From NCBI GenBank assembly GCA_947588795.1, contig CANPZJ010000030.1:1-9640 (forward strand): DNA of 9,640 bases. Reading direction: 5' to 3'. Shown in pieces: positions 1 through 7,620 of the stretch (its first letter is position 1; each line of letters begins with the position of its first letter). This stretch comes from an uncultured Bacilli bacterium. GTDB lineage: Bacteria > Bacillota_I > Bacilli_A > RF39 > UBA660. The notes beneath the pieces are model-generated. The model made no database searches, was not told where the DNA came from, and saw only the letters and a list, made by a program, of their open reading frames with translations. A program made the position numbers and the translations under genes.

Positions 1-26
1 TGTTGCACTTAGTTCTGCATAAACAC
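1..26. mobile_element. Partial terminal inverted repeat, probably IS30-family end
   Basis: The window begins with TGTTGCACTTAGTTCTGC. Its first ten bases are the exact reverse complement of AAGTGCAACA at 9582-9591 near the other edge. The sequence AACTAAGTGCAACA (reverse strand) resembles terminal repeats I associate with IS30-family elements of Firmicutes. The element body would lie left of the window, so only its end is present. The boundary at 26 is a guess because no target-site duplication can be seen. Family assignment is from memory of terminal sequences, not a database match. Confidence 0.5.
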
Positions 27-269
27 TTACCTTCCATTGAATTTCAAAAGTGTTCCTTTTACTTTTTCATTTCACCAGTAAAAATATTCCTAAAAATAGG
101 GAATTTGAGCAAAATTTTCTTGTTTTTGAAACTAGAAATCATATTTCAATATATACTAAAAAAAATAATTACTAATTTGATTATTGCCATTATTTATAGG
201 CGATTATTTCATGTCAATATTTTTTCTTGAATTTTTTTATGCGATTGCCATAACACGAATACTATCTAA
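27..269. other. Non-coding AT-rich intergenic region
   Basis: This stretch between the IS-like end and the gmk promoter has long A and T runs. No reading frame has a credible ribosome binding site. The one frame crossing it (3-230) starts at TTG inside the IS-like end and encodes a low-complexity Ile/Phe/Lys-rich string typical of translated AT-rich spacer. A weak hairpin is possible around 186-207 (ATTGCC paired with GGCGAT across a 10-nt loop), but it lacks a U tract. I see no RNA gene. Confidence 0.6.
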
Positions 270-298
270 TTGCCCGAAAACTTTATTTAAGTTATAAT
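270..298 (+). promoter_or_regulatory. Sigma-A promoter of gmk
   Basis: TTGCCC at 270-275 and TATAAT at 293-298 are separated by 17 nt, a near-ideal housekeeping promoter. Transcription should begin near 305, only about 11 nt before the ATG, so the leader would consist of little more than the ribosome binding site. Confidence 0.75.
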
Positions 299-315
299 AA
301 TACTAGGTGAATAAT

Positions 316-981
316 ATGATTAAACAAAAAGAAAAGGGATCTTTAATAGTTATTTCTGCTCCAAGTGGAGCTGGTAAAGGGACAATAATTAGTGAACTAA
401 TTAAAAATGATAATAAAGGAAGATGGTTATCAGTATCTACAACATCAAGAAAGATAAGAACTAATGACATACCAGGAGTTACTTATAACTTTGTCACAGA
501 AGAAGAATTTAAAAACAAAATTAAAGAAGATTATTTTTTAGAATATACTAATTATTCTGGTAATTATTATGGTACGCCAAAAGAATATATAAATGAAAAA
601 TTAAATAATGGTATTGATGTTATTTTAGAAATTGAAGTTGAAGGCGCTAGTAATGTCAAAAAAATATTTCCTGAAGCCATATGTATATTTATTATGCCAC
701 CTTCTTTAAAAGAACTTGTTAGAAGACTTAAAAGAAGAGGTACTGATGCTAATGAAAAAATAATGGAAAGATTTAAAAAGGCTTATCAAGAAATTAATGA
801 AGTTACCAAATACAATTATGTAGTTGTTAATGATAATATAGATGATGCTGTAAGTAAAATTGAAGCCATCATAAAAGCTGAAAAATGTCGAGTTGATAAA
901 ATTGAAGAAGTAATAATAGACACTAAAGAAGAAGAAATTCATAAACTTTTAATGGACGAAAAATTTATTAAGGAAGACTAA
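316..981 (+). CDS. gmk: Guanylate kinase
   Basis: Cytoplasmic nucleoside monophosphate kinase converting GMP (or dGMP) and ATP to GDP (dGDP) and ADP, an essential step in guanine nucleotide synthesis and recycling. The 221-residue length is usual for the family. The P-loop is at residues 15-23 (APSGAGKGT). The GMP-binding part follows: TTSRKIR with its Arg residues, then YNFVTEEEF, then YYGTP. The core strand has the typical LEIEVEGA, and the lid region PPSLKELVRRLKRRGTD carries the expected Arg residues. A GTG at 307 would add three codons, but it lies inside the AGGTGA ribosome binding site (305-310), so the ATG at 316 is the better start. In many Firmicutes gmk sits next to rpoZ, priA or yicC. 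Here it is alone, with its own promoter and terminator. Confidence 0.95.
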   Translation: MIKQKEKGSLIVISAPSGAGKGTIISELIKNDNKGRWLSVSTTSRKIRTNDIPGVTYNFVTEEEFKNKIKEDYFLEYTNYSGNYYGTPKEYINEKLNNGIDVILEIEVEGASNVKKIFPEAICIFIMPPSLKELVRRLKRRGTDANEKIMERFKKAYQEINEVTKYNYVVVNDNIDDAVSKIEAIIKAEKCRVDKIEEVIIDTKEEEIHKLLMDEKFIKED

Positions 982-1010
982 AAATACCGCTTAAAGCGAT
1001 ATTTTTATTT
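981..1010. terminator. Bidirectional intrinsic terminator between gmk and the XRE gene
   Basis: A hairpin is formed by CGCT/AGCG around a TAA loop, extended past one C-A mismatch by ATA/TAT and A/T runs. It is followed on the plus strand by TTTTTATTTTTA, and on the minus strand by TATTTTTAG. It sits immediately after the gmk stop and just past the stop of the convergent XRE gene, so it probably serves both. Confidence 0.8.
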
Positions 1011-1014
1011 TTAG

Positions 1015-1695
1015 TTAATTATTGTTTAATAATTTATCTACTAAATTTTTATTTAATGCTTGTTTATTATTGGTACTTTTAACTAATGTAAATTTTATAT
1101 TAGAATTTCTAATTAAATCCCATTTATAACTAAAATCTTCTGGTAATTCTAATAAAATATATGAAACTTTATTATCATCTTTAACTATATTACCATCAAT
1201 ATCTCTTGTTTGCATTACTCTAACATGACTTATAAGTATTTCATTATCAACCAAAATATCTAGATATTTTATCTTATCTTGATTAATAAATATATCTTCT
1301 ACTAAATCTTCTTTTCTTATAGTAGTAAGAGTCATATTTTTTTGAATTTCATTTAACTTTGCTATTTCTTCTCTATTCTTAGCATTAACAAAATAAAATA
1401 TTAAGCCACTACTTAAAAGTACTATGATTAAAGCAAAGATAATTATTTTAAATAATTTATGATTTTTCATTTTTTTAGTTACATCTTGTATCATTTTATT
1501 ATCACCTTTAATTAAAATGTCTAAAGAAATATTAAACTTATCACTTATTTTGACAAGTGTTTCTATATCTGGGTAACTTTTCTCATTTTCCCAACTAGAT
1601 ACAGTTTGTCTAGTGACATTAAAAATTTCTGAAAAGTCTTCTTGTGACATTTTATTTTCCTTTCTTAATTTTAAAATTTGTTTACCCAGACTCAT
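1015..1695 (-). CDS. XRE-family HTH regulator with C-terminal membrane anchor
   Basis: A 226-residue protein. Residues about 5-60 form a Cro/CI-type helix-turn-helix domain (ILKLRKENKMSQEDFSEIF, then VTRQTVSSWENEKSYPD, then LVKISDKFNISLD), the standard pattern of HTH_3 regulators. A lysine-rich linker leads to one hydrophobic helix at about 82-104. The remaining 120 residues have no motif I recognise and, from the positive-inside rule, probably lie outside the membrane. Such one-protein arrangements can link an envelope or extracellular state to DNA binding, but no signal is evident. The ATG at 1693-1695 is chosen because a full AGGAGG (1702-1707) lies 6 nt upstream. A longer frame reaching 1719 would place that site inside the coding region. 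It converges on gmk and lies downstream of the sigma/anti-sigma pair behind a separate promoter. Confidence 0.85.
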   Translation of the reverse strand: MSLGKQILKLRKENKMSQEDFSEIFNVTRQTVSSWENEKSYPDIETLVKISDKFNISLDILIKGDNKMIQDVTKKMKNHKLFKIIIFALIIVLLSSGLIFYFVNAKNREEIAKLNEIQKNMTLTTIRKEDLVEDIFINQDKIKYLDILVDNEILISHVRVMQTRDIDGNIVKDDNKVSYILLELPEDFSYKWDLIRNSNIKFTLVKSTNNKQALNKNLVDKLLNNN

Positions 1696-1722
1696 AAGTA
1701 TCCTCCTTTCAGCATACATTTT

Positions 1723-1750
1723 ATTATTAAAGTCTTGTTTAATCTATCAA
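1723..1750 (-). promoter_or_regulatory. Candidate promoter for the XRE gene
   Basis: On the minus strand TTGATA (1750-1745) and AATAAT (1728-1723) are 16 nt apart, each one base from consensus. This gives a leader of roughly 20-25 nt containing the AGGAGG site. A second possible -10, TATACT at 1806-1801, lies further upstream with a poor -35 and would give a leader near 100 nt. Which is used cannot be decided from sequence. Confidence 0.5.
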
Positions 1751-1777
1751 AGTATTTTGACATTACTCTATTTTTTA

Positions 1778-1792
1778 GCAAAGATTCTTTGC
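1778..1792. promoter_or_regulatory. Perfect dyad GCAAAG-ATT-CTTTGC, possible operator
   Basis: A 6-bp perfect inverted repeat with a 3-nt centre lies between the two candidate XRE promoters and starts within a few bases of the start site expected from TATACT at 1806-1801. It has no following U tract on either strand, so it is not a terminator. An autoregulatory operator for the XRE protein is the natural guess. A 5' leader hairpin is the alternative. Confidence 0.4.
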
Positions 1793-1819
1793 ACTCCTAT
1801 AGTATAAACTAAATGTTAC

Positions 1820-1849
1820 AAAAGAAAAAGCACTAAAAATTTGTGCTTT
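1820..1849 (-). terminator. Intrinsic terminator after the anti-sigma gene
   Basis: On the minus strand AAAGCAC pairs with GTGCTTT (7 bp, 9-nt loop), followed by TTCTTTT. The stem begins on the anti-sigma stop codon, so it ends the sigma/anti-sigma operon. Confidence 0.85.
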
Positions 1850-2774
1850 AATTATTTATTACTTTTTCCGTACAACTACCACCAAGAGATGTCATATAAT
1901 TATTTACTTTTTCAAAAACATCTTTTTTAATTGGATATATACCACAAATAATTGTCTTATAATCGCCTTTATAAATTGATGCTGAATTACATAGTAAATC
2001 TTGTGGTAATGTATCATCATTTTCTATATTGGTAATTTGGCCATTTTCCTTATAATAAGTTAAATTAAATTTGTATTCGTTATTATTTAAATTACAACTA
2101 ATTTCTGTTTTTTCCTCATCATTAGTAAATATCAATATAGCATTTTTTAGATAATGTTCTAACTCATTATTACTTGCATTCTTTATTTCCTCTAAATCTT
2201 CAGTTGTATAATAAACTTTCATTTTTTCATTAGGATTAATACTTTCATAATCCATATCCGGAGCAGTTCCTCCACCAACATCATGTAAATAATCGTTTGG
2301 AGTTGATATAGCAGTTAAGAAAATTATATTAACTTTTTCCCCATTTTCATATATTTCTTTAGAAATACCATGAACATTAGCCATTTTTGGTATAGAAAAT
2401 TGAAAATTCCATCTTTTAGATTTTTCATTATAAAGATCTTTATGCAGAAGTATTAACAAATCTTTATTATATTCTAAAGTAAATTTATAATTATTATAAT
2501 AATATTTAACAGGTATATAAATAACAAATAATAAACAAATTATGATAATTGTATTCCTTATTATTTTAAAATTGATTTTTTTAATAATTTTTTTAAATGA
2601 TTTAACATCTTTATTTTTAGAACTTTTGACATTAAATTTTAATTCTTCTAAATAATTTTGACAATCATCACATTCTTTTAAATGCTCAGTTATTAACTCT
2701 TTAGATTCTTTAGAACAAACATTATCTAAATACAAAGGTAATAAATCTTTAACAATATTACAATTCTTTTTCAT
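1848..2774 (-). CDS. Membrane-anchored zinc-finger (zf-HC2) anti-sigma factor
   Basis: A 308-residue protein that should hold the neighbouring ECF sigma factor inactive at the membrane. The N-terminus shows the family pattern: C5 in CNIVKDLLPLYLDNVCS, then H31-x3-C35-x2-C38 (HLKECDDC), the zinc-binding signature of ZAS-type anti-sigma domains. One transmembrane helix spans about 71-92, flanked by Lys on the cytoplasmic side. Residues 93-308 are predicted to be extracytoplasmic and would be the sensing part; I recognise no domain there. The start ATG (2772-2774) has AAAGGAG 7 nt upstream. The first 17 nt overlap the 3' end of the sigma gene, which suggests translational coupling and matched dosage. 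How the signal is relayed (regulated proteolysis or conformational change) cannot be read from the sequence. Confidence 0.88.
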   Translation of the reverse strand: MKKNCNIVKDLLPLYLDNVCSKESKELITEHLKECDDCQNYLEELKFNVKSSKNKDVKSFKKIIKKINFKIIRNTIIIICLLFVIYIPVKYYYNNYKFTLEYNKDLLILLHKDLYNEKSKRWNFQFSIPKMANVHGISKEIYENGEKVNIIFLTAISTPNDYLHDVGGGTAPDMDYESINPNEKMKVYYTTEDLEEIKNASNNELEHYLKNAILIFTNDEEKTEISCNLNNNEYKFNLTYYKENGQITNIENDDTLPQDLLCNSASIYKGDYKTIICGIYPIKKDVFEKVNNYMTSLGGSCTEKVINN

Positions 2775-3246
2775 CTAATTTCTCCTTTATTTTTAATTTT
2801 GAACGATAGAAAGTTACTCTAGCCCAACTTTCTGTTTTATTAAATATGTCACCAATTTGTTTAAATGATACTTCACCATATACTCTTAAAGTAAATACTT
2901 CTTTATATGGTTCATCTAAATTATGAATTATTTTTAATAAAATTTCATTTGTTTCACTATCTATTATCTTATCAATAATAGATTTTTCATTTTCTTCTAA
3001 ATTATCAGGAAGTTCTGTATATCTTTTATTCTTTTGATAATTTGTATAATAAGTATTTTTAGCAATATTACATAGCCAAGTAAGCATTTTATATTCCGGA
3101 TTATATTTTTTAATATTTTTTAAAGCTTTATAAAATGTTTCTTGGGTTATTTCTTCTGCAATAGTACTATTTTTACTAAGTGTTAAAAGATAGCAATAAA
3201 TACTTTGATAATATTTGGCATAAATTTCCGCAAATTCATTTTCCAT
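2758..3246 (-). CDS. ECF-type RNA polymerase sigma factor
   Basis: A 162-residue group 4 sigma factor with the two-domain ECF layout. Region 2 spans about 8-72 (FAEIYAKYYQSIYCYLL, EEITQETFYKAL, then MLTWLCNIAKNTYYTNY, the usual region 2.3/2.4 pattern). Region 4 spans about 103-156 (LLKIIHNLDEPYKEVFTLR, then GEVSFKQIGDIFNKTESWARVTFYRSK), including the -35-reading helix-turn-helix. There is no region 1 or 3, nor the C-terminal extension seen in some ECF groups. It starts at ATG 3246 with GGAG 6 nt upstream and is followed, with a 17-nt overlap, by its anti-sigma factor. The regulon is unknown. A TGTAAC motif upstream of its own gene could be an autoregulatory -35. Confidence 0.93.
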   Translation of the reverse strand: MENEFAEIYAKYYQSIYCYLLTLSKNSTIAEEITQETFYKALKNIKKYNPEYKMLTWLCNIAKNTYYTNYQKNKRYTELPDNLEENEKSIIDKIIDSETNEILLKIIHNLDEPYKEVFTLRVYGEVSFKQIGDIFNKTESWARVTFYRSKLKIKEKLDEKEL

Positions 3247-3260
3247 ATTTAACTCCGTTC

Positions 3261-3294
3261 ATTATATATACTAGAAAAATATAATTTTGTTACA
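3261..3294 (-). promoter_or_regulatory. Possible promoter of the sigma/anti-sigma operon
   Basis: On the minus strand TGTAAC (3294-3289) resembles the -35 element used by SigX-like ECF sigma factors, but no CG-containing -10 follows at the usual distance. Downstream lies TATAAT (3266-3261), a good sigma-A -10 without a proper -35 at 17 nt. The element may thus be mixed or sigma-A dependent. It touches the U tract of the upstream terminator. Confidence 0.35.
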
Positions 3295-3320
3295 AAAAAA
3301 GCAAATCATTGGCGATTTAC
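3294..3320 (-). terminator. Intrinsic terminator after the DUF1003 gene
   Basis: On the minus strand GTAAATC pairs with GATTTGC (7 bp with one G-T) across a 6-nt loop, followed by seven T. It begins right at the end of the DUF1003 stop codon and separates that gene from the sigma operon. Confidence 0.9.
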
Positions 3321-3830
3321 TTATTGTTGATTATTAATTTTATCTAAAAGTTCTAATATTTTTCTTTGATTTTCTTGTAATTCATCTAGTTGATCATATA
3401 AATCTTCTAAAATAAGTTCACTTTTTAAATCAGTATGATAATCATTTTTATTTCTAATTGAATCTTTTTTAGCTTCTCTATTTTGACTCATCATAATAAC
3501 TGGTGCTTGAAGAGCCGCCAAACAAGATAAAAGTAAATTAAGTAAAATAAAAGGATATGGATCAATAGCGTTATTTGCCATTAATACACCATTTAAGATA
3601 ATCCAAAATAATAAGAAAAAACAAAAACAAATGATAAAAGTCCAACTACCAGCAACGGCCGATAACCTATCTGCCAATTTATCACCAAAAGTCATTTTCG
3701 CATCATTTTCTTTATCAACATCAATAGATATTGGATTATCTACTAATAAGTCAATGATCTCTTCTTCACTTTTGGCATCTAAATTTTGATTTAGTAACAT
3801 TTTAACAATTTCTTTTTTTCTTTTTTCCAT
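3321..3830 (-). CDS. DUF1003 family membrane protein
   Basis: A 169-residue protein matching the DUF1003 pattern closely: FGDKLADRLSAVAGSWTFI, then a first transmembrane helix (about 62-84) ending in FWIILN, the signature IDPYPFILLNLLLS, then a second helix (about 94-115) with ALQAPVIMMSQNR, and the basic REAKKD segment after it. The C-terminal tail (about 136-168) is a charged heptad-rich stretch likely to form a coiled coil. The N-terminal 45 residues are charged and presumably cytoplasmic. Biochemical function of the family is unknown to me. The ATG at 3828-3830 is preferred because AGGAG (3839-3843) lies 8 nt upstream. A GTG at 3837-3839 overlaps that site and is unlikely to be the start. 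It is a monocistronic unit with its own promoter and terminator. Confidence 0.9.
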   Translation of the reverse strand: MEKRKKEIVKMLLNQNLDAKSEEEIIDLLVDNPISIDVDKENDAKMTFGDKLADRLSAVAGSWTFIICFCFFLLFWIILNGVLMANNAIDPYPFILLNLLLSCLAALQAPVIMMSQNREAKKDSIRNKNDYHTDLKSELILEDLYDQLDELQENQRKILELLDKINNQQ

Positions 3831-3855
3831 TTTTATCACTCCTACATCCTAAAAA

Positions 3856-3864
3856 ATTATAGCA
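3856..3864 (-). promoter_or_regulatory. Extended -10 promoter of the DUF1003 gene
   Basis: Minus strand TGC-TATAAT (3864-3856) is a perfect extended -10. The -35 position is T-rich without a good match, as is common when an extended -10 is present. It gives a leader of about 20 nt. Confidence 0.65.
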
Positions 3865-3875
3865 CACATCCAAAT

Positions 3876-3907
3876 AAAAAAACTAGACTTATTTAAAAAT
3901 CTAGTTT
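3876..3907 (-). terminator. Intrinsic terminator after the transporter fusion gene
   Basis: Minus strand AAACTAGA pairs with TCTAGTTT (8 bp) across a 12-nt A/T loop, with further T after the stem. It lies about 10 nt past the stop codon of the large transporter gene. Confidence 0.85.
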
Positions 3908-3916
3908 AATTTATGA

Positions 3917-6900
3917 CTATTTAAATAAATTAGTTACTCTATCCCAAAATGTTATTTTAGTATCATCTTCTTTTACTACTTTTTCTTCTTTCGGAGCATT
4001 CTTGCCATCAATTACTAATATAAATTTAGTACTACTATCATTTAAATTATGATCAGTAGTAAATGAATCATAATTATTACTTAATTTAATTAGCTCTTTT
4101 ACTTTACTAGATGTTCCTTTAACTTTACTATTTACTAAATTAGTAACTTTCTTTATGCCTTCTTCATTAAAGGTAGATATACCTTTAGAAAGTTCATTAA
4201 TACCATTATCTAATTTATCAATGCCAGTGTATAGGGCTCCTAGGGAATTAGTTAAAGTATTAATTGTAGTGCTTTTAACTTGATTAGCAAGAGTTGGAAC
4301 TAAAGAATCAACAACAGATGAGGCAGTACTTTCAGCAACAGACATTGATGTTTTTAAAACTGTATTAGTAATTTGTTCAGTTACATCTTTTTGAAAAGCT
4401 TGAACTTTTTCTAATTCATATCCGGCTGTTTCTAATTTTGAACATGCTTGTTCTACTTTTTGTAAACATCCACCATAGTAAGCAAAATTTTCACCTAAAT
4501 ATGTTTTCATAATATTTGTTACAGATTCAGTAACATATTCTTGTATTTCTTTATTTGAACCATTAGATGAATTTTCTGTTAATTGACTTTTAACTCCTAA
4601 TAAAGTTTGTTCTTTTATTTTATTTATCTCATCTTTACTTAAAGTATTCTCGCTACTACTTTCTTTTAATTTATTAATAGCGGTTTCTAATGAACTTTTT
4701 AATACTTTACTACCATTTGCTACCTCTTTACTAGCACTATCTATTTTATCCATATTGCTTCCTAAAGTATCAACAGATTTATAAATATTATCCATTTTCG
4801 TAAAAACATCTAAATCACTATTTTCAATTAACTTTGGCGTAATAACATTATAAATACTAGCAAGTTCAAATTTAGTTGTGTCATAACTAATTGTAATTTT
4901 ATCCATTTCTTTTAATTCTTTTATTTTTAAGCTTTCATATAATCCTGGACTACTTATACCCACAATTACATTTTTTGTCCCATTGGCTATTACTTTACCA
5001 TTATTTATTTTGATATTACTATTATTTTCATTATCTAAAATCATACCCGTAGTAATAACAAAAGGAGTATATAAGCCATTATGTTTATCATGATTAGTAA
5101 ATTTTAAAGTTATTTCTACTTTACCACTTTTACCAAGCATATCATCTACTTTTTCTTCTTTATCATTTAATTTATAAGTAATATCTAGACTAATTGGTAA
5201 TTTTTCCTCAGTTGTTCCTTGATAAAATATGTCTTTACCATCTGCATTCCAAGTTAATTTATTACCATCTTGTTCAAATGTTTTGTCATTACTAACATTT
5301 AAAATATTTGTAAGATTGGTATAATCTTCTAACTTTTCTTTTTTACTATCATTTTTTAATTCTTCACTAACTAAAATGCTTTTAACAGTACCATCTTCAT
5401 TTAATTTAGCATAAACTGTTTCATTTTTAGTTAAAGCACTTACCAATATGGGATTAAAAGTAAAACCAAATATTAATAATAAACTTAATACTGCAGCCGC
5501 TTTCTTTTTAAAACTATTTTTCATTTTTTTATCTTTCCTTTCTTTTAATTTAGTTTTTAAAATTAATTTATCAAATATCAGAAGTATTGAAGGTAACACC
5601 ATAATAACTACTAACATACTGATGATGGCTCCTCGCGCTATAAGAGTACACAATGCCCCAATCATTTCGATTTTTGAATAGACACCAACACCAAATGTTG
5701 CAGCAAAGAAACACATACCACTGGTAAATATTGAATTACCACAATAGTTCATGGCTTCTAACATCGCAGCTTCTTTAGTTTTCTTCTCTTTTCGTTTTCT
5801 AAGGTATGTTGTCGTCATTAAAATTGCATAATCGATTGTAGCTCCTAACTGGATAGTACCAAGTACAATCGGTGCAATAAATGGAAGCGTTACTCCACCA
5901 AAGTAGGAAAAACTCATATTCATAAATATGGCAAATTCAATTGTTATAATTAGTAAGAATGGTAAACTTAATGATTTTAAAACTATAAACAATATGATAA
6001 AGATACAAATAATTGATGAAGTATTAACATTATGAAAATCAGTATCGCAAATAGTAACTAAGTCTTTCATTAGGGCACCTTCTCCAGCTACTATTCCTTT
6101 TTTATCATAAGATTTAACTATTTTATTTATTTGTGTTATTTGATTATTTAATTCATCAGTGGCTGTTTCATAACTTGAATTAACTAGTACTAAATCATAG
6201 TTTTCATTTTCAACTATTTTAAGAATATCATCACTAAGCATATTTTTACTAATCCCAAGTTCATTTAATTTGGCGAGTGATAACACCCATTCAATACCAT
6301 CAGTAGCTTCAATTTGTTGAACTAAATTATTAAAATCATCAGTTTTAAGGCTACTATCTACTAATATTAATTCTGGACTAACAATATTATAATTATCTTT
6401 TAATTCTTGATTAGTTTTAATACTCTCTAAATAACTAGGTAGTGATCTATCCAATTTATAATAGACATCTACTTTCGAATAAGCTAAATAAATTGGTATT
6501 AATAAAATAATGAAAATAGCAAATATAACGTTTTTATGTTTAATAATGAAGGTATTTAATTTAGTATAATTAGGTACAATTACTTTATGTTTAGTTTTAG
6601 TAATTAAATTATCTAGCATAAGTAGTAAGGCTGGGAATAAAGTAAGAACACAAATTACACCGAATAAGACACCTTTGGCCATAACAATACCTAAATCTTT
6701 ACCTAAAGTAAGTTGCATCGTACACAAAACTAAGAAACCAGCAATTGTTGTAAGAGAACTTCCAGTAACGGATGAAAAAGTATCAACTATTGCATCAGTC
6801 ATGGCTTTAGTTTTATCTAATCCCTCTTCTTTTTTCTTTTCATAAGAATGATATAAGAATATAGAAAAGTCAGTGGTAACTCCGAGTTGTAAAACCACTA

Positions 6901-7591
6901 CTAAAGCTTTCGTAATATAAGATATTTCTCCTAAAAAAACATTAGTACCTAAATTAAATAAAATAGCAAAACCAATATTCATAAGTAAAATAAATGGTAC
7001 TACATAAGAGTCTAGTGATAACTCTAAAATAAAGATACATAAAATTACGGCAATAACAATATAGATAAATATTTCACTTTCCGATAAGTTCATTGTATCA
7101 ACAACCATTGAACTCATGCCACCTTGTTTTAAATATTCACCTTTGAGTTCTCTTATTTCTTTTACGGCATTAATTGTTTTTTCACTAGAGGTAGAATCTG
7201 CAAAAGTAATAATTAATAAATCCGTATTTTCATTATGAACTTTACTTGTTATATCACTTGGTAACATATCTAGAGGAATAGAGGTACCAATCGCATCATA
7301 AATACTAAATACATTATTAACGCCATCAATATTTTTGATATCATTTTCTAATTTTAAAATATCTTTACTATTTAAGTTTTCAACTAAGGCTAGTGAATAT
7401 GAACCAATTTCAAAATCATCAGTTAAAATATTTTCTCCTTTAATTGTTTCAATATCTTCTGGTAAATATACTAAAATATCATAATTAATTTTAGTTAAAT
7501 TCATACCAATAAAAGATAATACTAATAAAATACATGATATAAATATAACTAATTTTTGATGTTTACATATAAAATCGGCAAATTTTCGCAT
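3917..7591 (-). CDS. MMPL/RND-type transporter fused to a secreted-type C-terminal domain
   Basis: A 1224-residue protein. Residues 1-685 form a complete MMPL/RND-superfamily transporter in two repeats: TM1 about 13-32, an outer loop, then TM2-6 about 172-327; TM7 about 354-372, a second outer loop, then TM8-12 about 525-675. Each repeat has the conserved TM4-type motif with an acidic residue for proton coupling (LGVTTDFSIFL, D241; LGATIDYAILM, D587). At residue 690 an internal Met begins what looks like an independent signal peptide: KNSFKKK, a hydrophobic core to about 716, then LVSA before LTKNETVYAKL. The rest (720-1224) resembles the secreted partner often encoded beside such transporters (DGKDIFYQGTT, LGKSGKVEITLKF, YTPFVITTGMIL), with xxxLxxG heptads near 1118-1137. 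In the fusion the signal peptide would act as TM13, placing this domain outside. The cargo is unknown; lipid, drug or peptide export are options. The start ATG has AAAGGAAAG about 10 nt upstream. A divergent TetR gene probably controls it. Confidence 0.88.
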   Translation of the reverse strand: MRKFADFICKHQKLVIFISCILLVLSFIGMNLTKINYDILVYLPEDIETIKGENILTDDFEIGSYSLALVENLNSKDILKLENDIKNIDGVNNVFSIYDAIGTSIPLDMLPSDITSKVHNENTDLLIITFADSTSSEKTINAVKEIRELKGEYLKQGGMSSMVVDTMNLSESEIFIYIVIAVILCIFILELSLDSYVVPFILLMNIGFAILFNLGTNVFLGEISYITKALVVVLQLGVTTDFSIFLYHSYEKKKEEGLDKTKAMTDAIVDTFSSVTGSSLTTIAGFLVLCTMQLTLGKDLGIVMAKGVLFGVICVLTLFPALLLMLDNLITKTKHKVIVPNYTKLNTFIIKHKNVIFAIFIILLIPIYLAYSKVDVYYKLDRSLPSYLESIKTNQELKDNYNIVSPELILVDSSLKTDDFNNLVQQIEATDGIEWVLSLAKLNELGISKNMLSDDILKIVENENYDLVLVNSSYETATDELNNQITQINKIVKSYDKKGIVAGEGALMKDLVTICDTDFHNVNTSSIICIFIILFIVLKSLSLPFLLIITIEFAIFMNMSFSYFGGVTLPFIAPIVLGTIQLGATIDYAILMTTTYLRKRKEKKTKEAAMLEAMNYCGNSIFTSGMCFFAATFGVGVYSKIEMIGALCTLIARGAIISMLVVIMVLPSILLIFDKLILKTKLKERKDKKMKNSFKKKAAAVLSLLLIFGFTFNPILVSALTKNETVYAKLNEDGTVKSILVSEELKNDSKKEKLEDYTNLTNILNVSNDKTFEQDGNKLTWNADGKDIFYQGTTEEKLPISLDITYKLNDKEEKVDDMLGKSGKVEITLKFTNHDKHNGLYTPFVITTGMILDNENNSNIKINNGKVIANGTKNVIVGISSPGLYESLKIKELKEMDKITISYDTTKFELASIYNVITPKLIENSDLDVFTKMDNIYKSVDTLGSNMDKIDSASKEVANGSKVLKSSLETAINKLKESSSENTLSKDEINKIKEQTLLGVKSQLTENSSNGSNKEIQEYVTESVTNIMKTYLGENFAYYGGCLQKVEQACSKLETAGYELEKVQAFQKDVTEQITNTVLKTSMSVAESTASSVVDSLVPTLANQVKSTTINTLTNSLGALYTGIDKLDNGINELSKGISTFNEEGIKKVTNLVNSKVKGTSSKVKELIKLSNNYDSFTTDHNLNDSSTKFILVIDGKNAPKEEKVVKEDDTKITFWDRVTNLFK

Positions 7592-7620
7592 ACTATCGCT
7601 TCTTTCCTTTAGAAATTTTA

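Noticed and set aside
186..207. Hairpin in the spacer left of gmk as a terminator
   Set aside because: Six weak pairs with a 10-nt loop and no immediate U tract; easily found by chance in such AT-rich DNA.
3..230. 75-codon plus-strand frame at the left edge
   Set aside because: It starts at TTG inside the IS-like end, has no ribosome binding site and encodes a low-complexity Ile/Phe/Lys string from AT-rich spacer.
307..315. GTG start for gmk at 307, and similar upstream starts for the XRE (1719), DUF1003 (3839) and TetR (7764) genes
   Set aside because: In each case the longer start overlaps or precedes the ribosome binding site that clearly serves the downstream ATG.
706..942. Minus-strand 78-codon frame inside gmk
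   Set aside because: Phe/Tyr/Ile-rich shadow of a well-supported gene on the other strand.
1613..1807. Plus-strand 64-codon frame over the XRE gene start
   Set aside because: Antisense to the helix-turn-helix coding region; no ribosome binding site and no recognisable product.
5448..5681. Plus-strand 77-codon frame inside the transporter gene
   Set aside because: Antisense shadow across the junction of the fusion; its hydrophobic stretch mirrors the signal peptide and membrane helices of the real gene.
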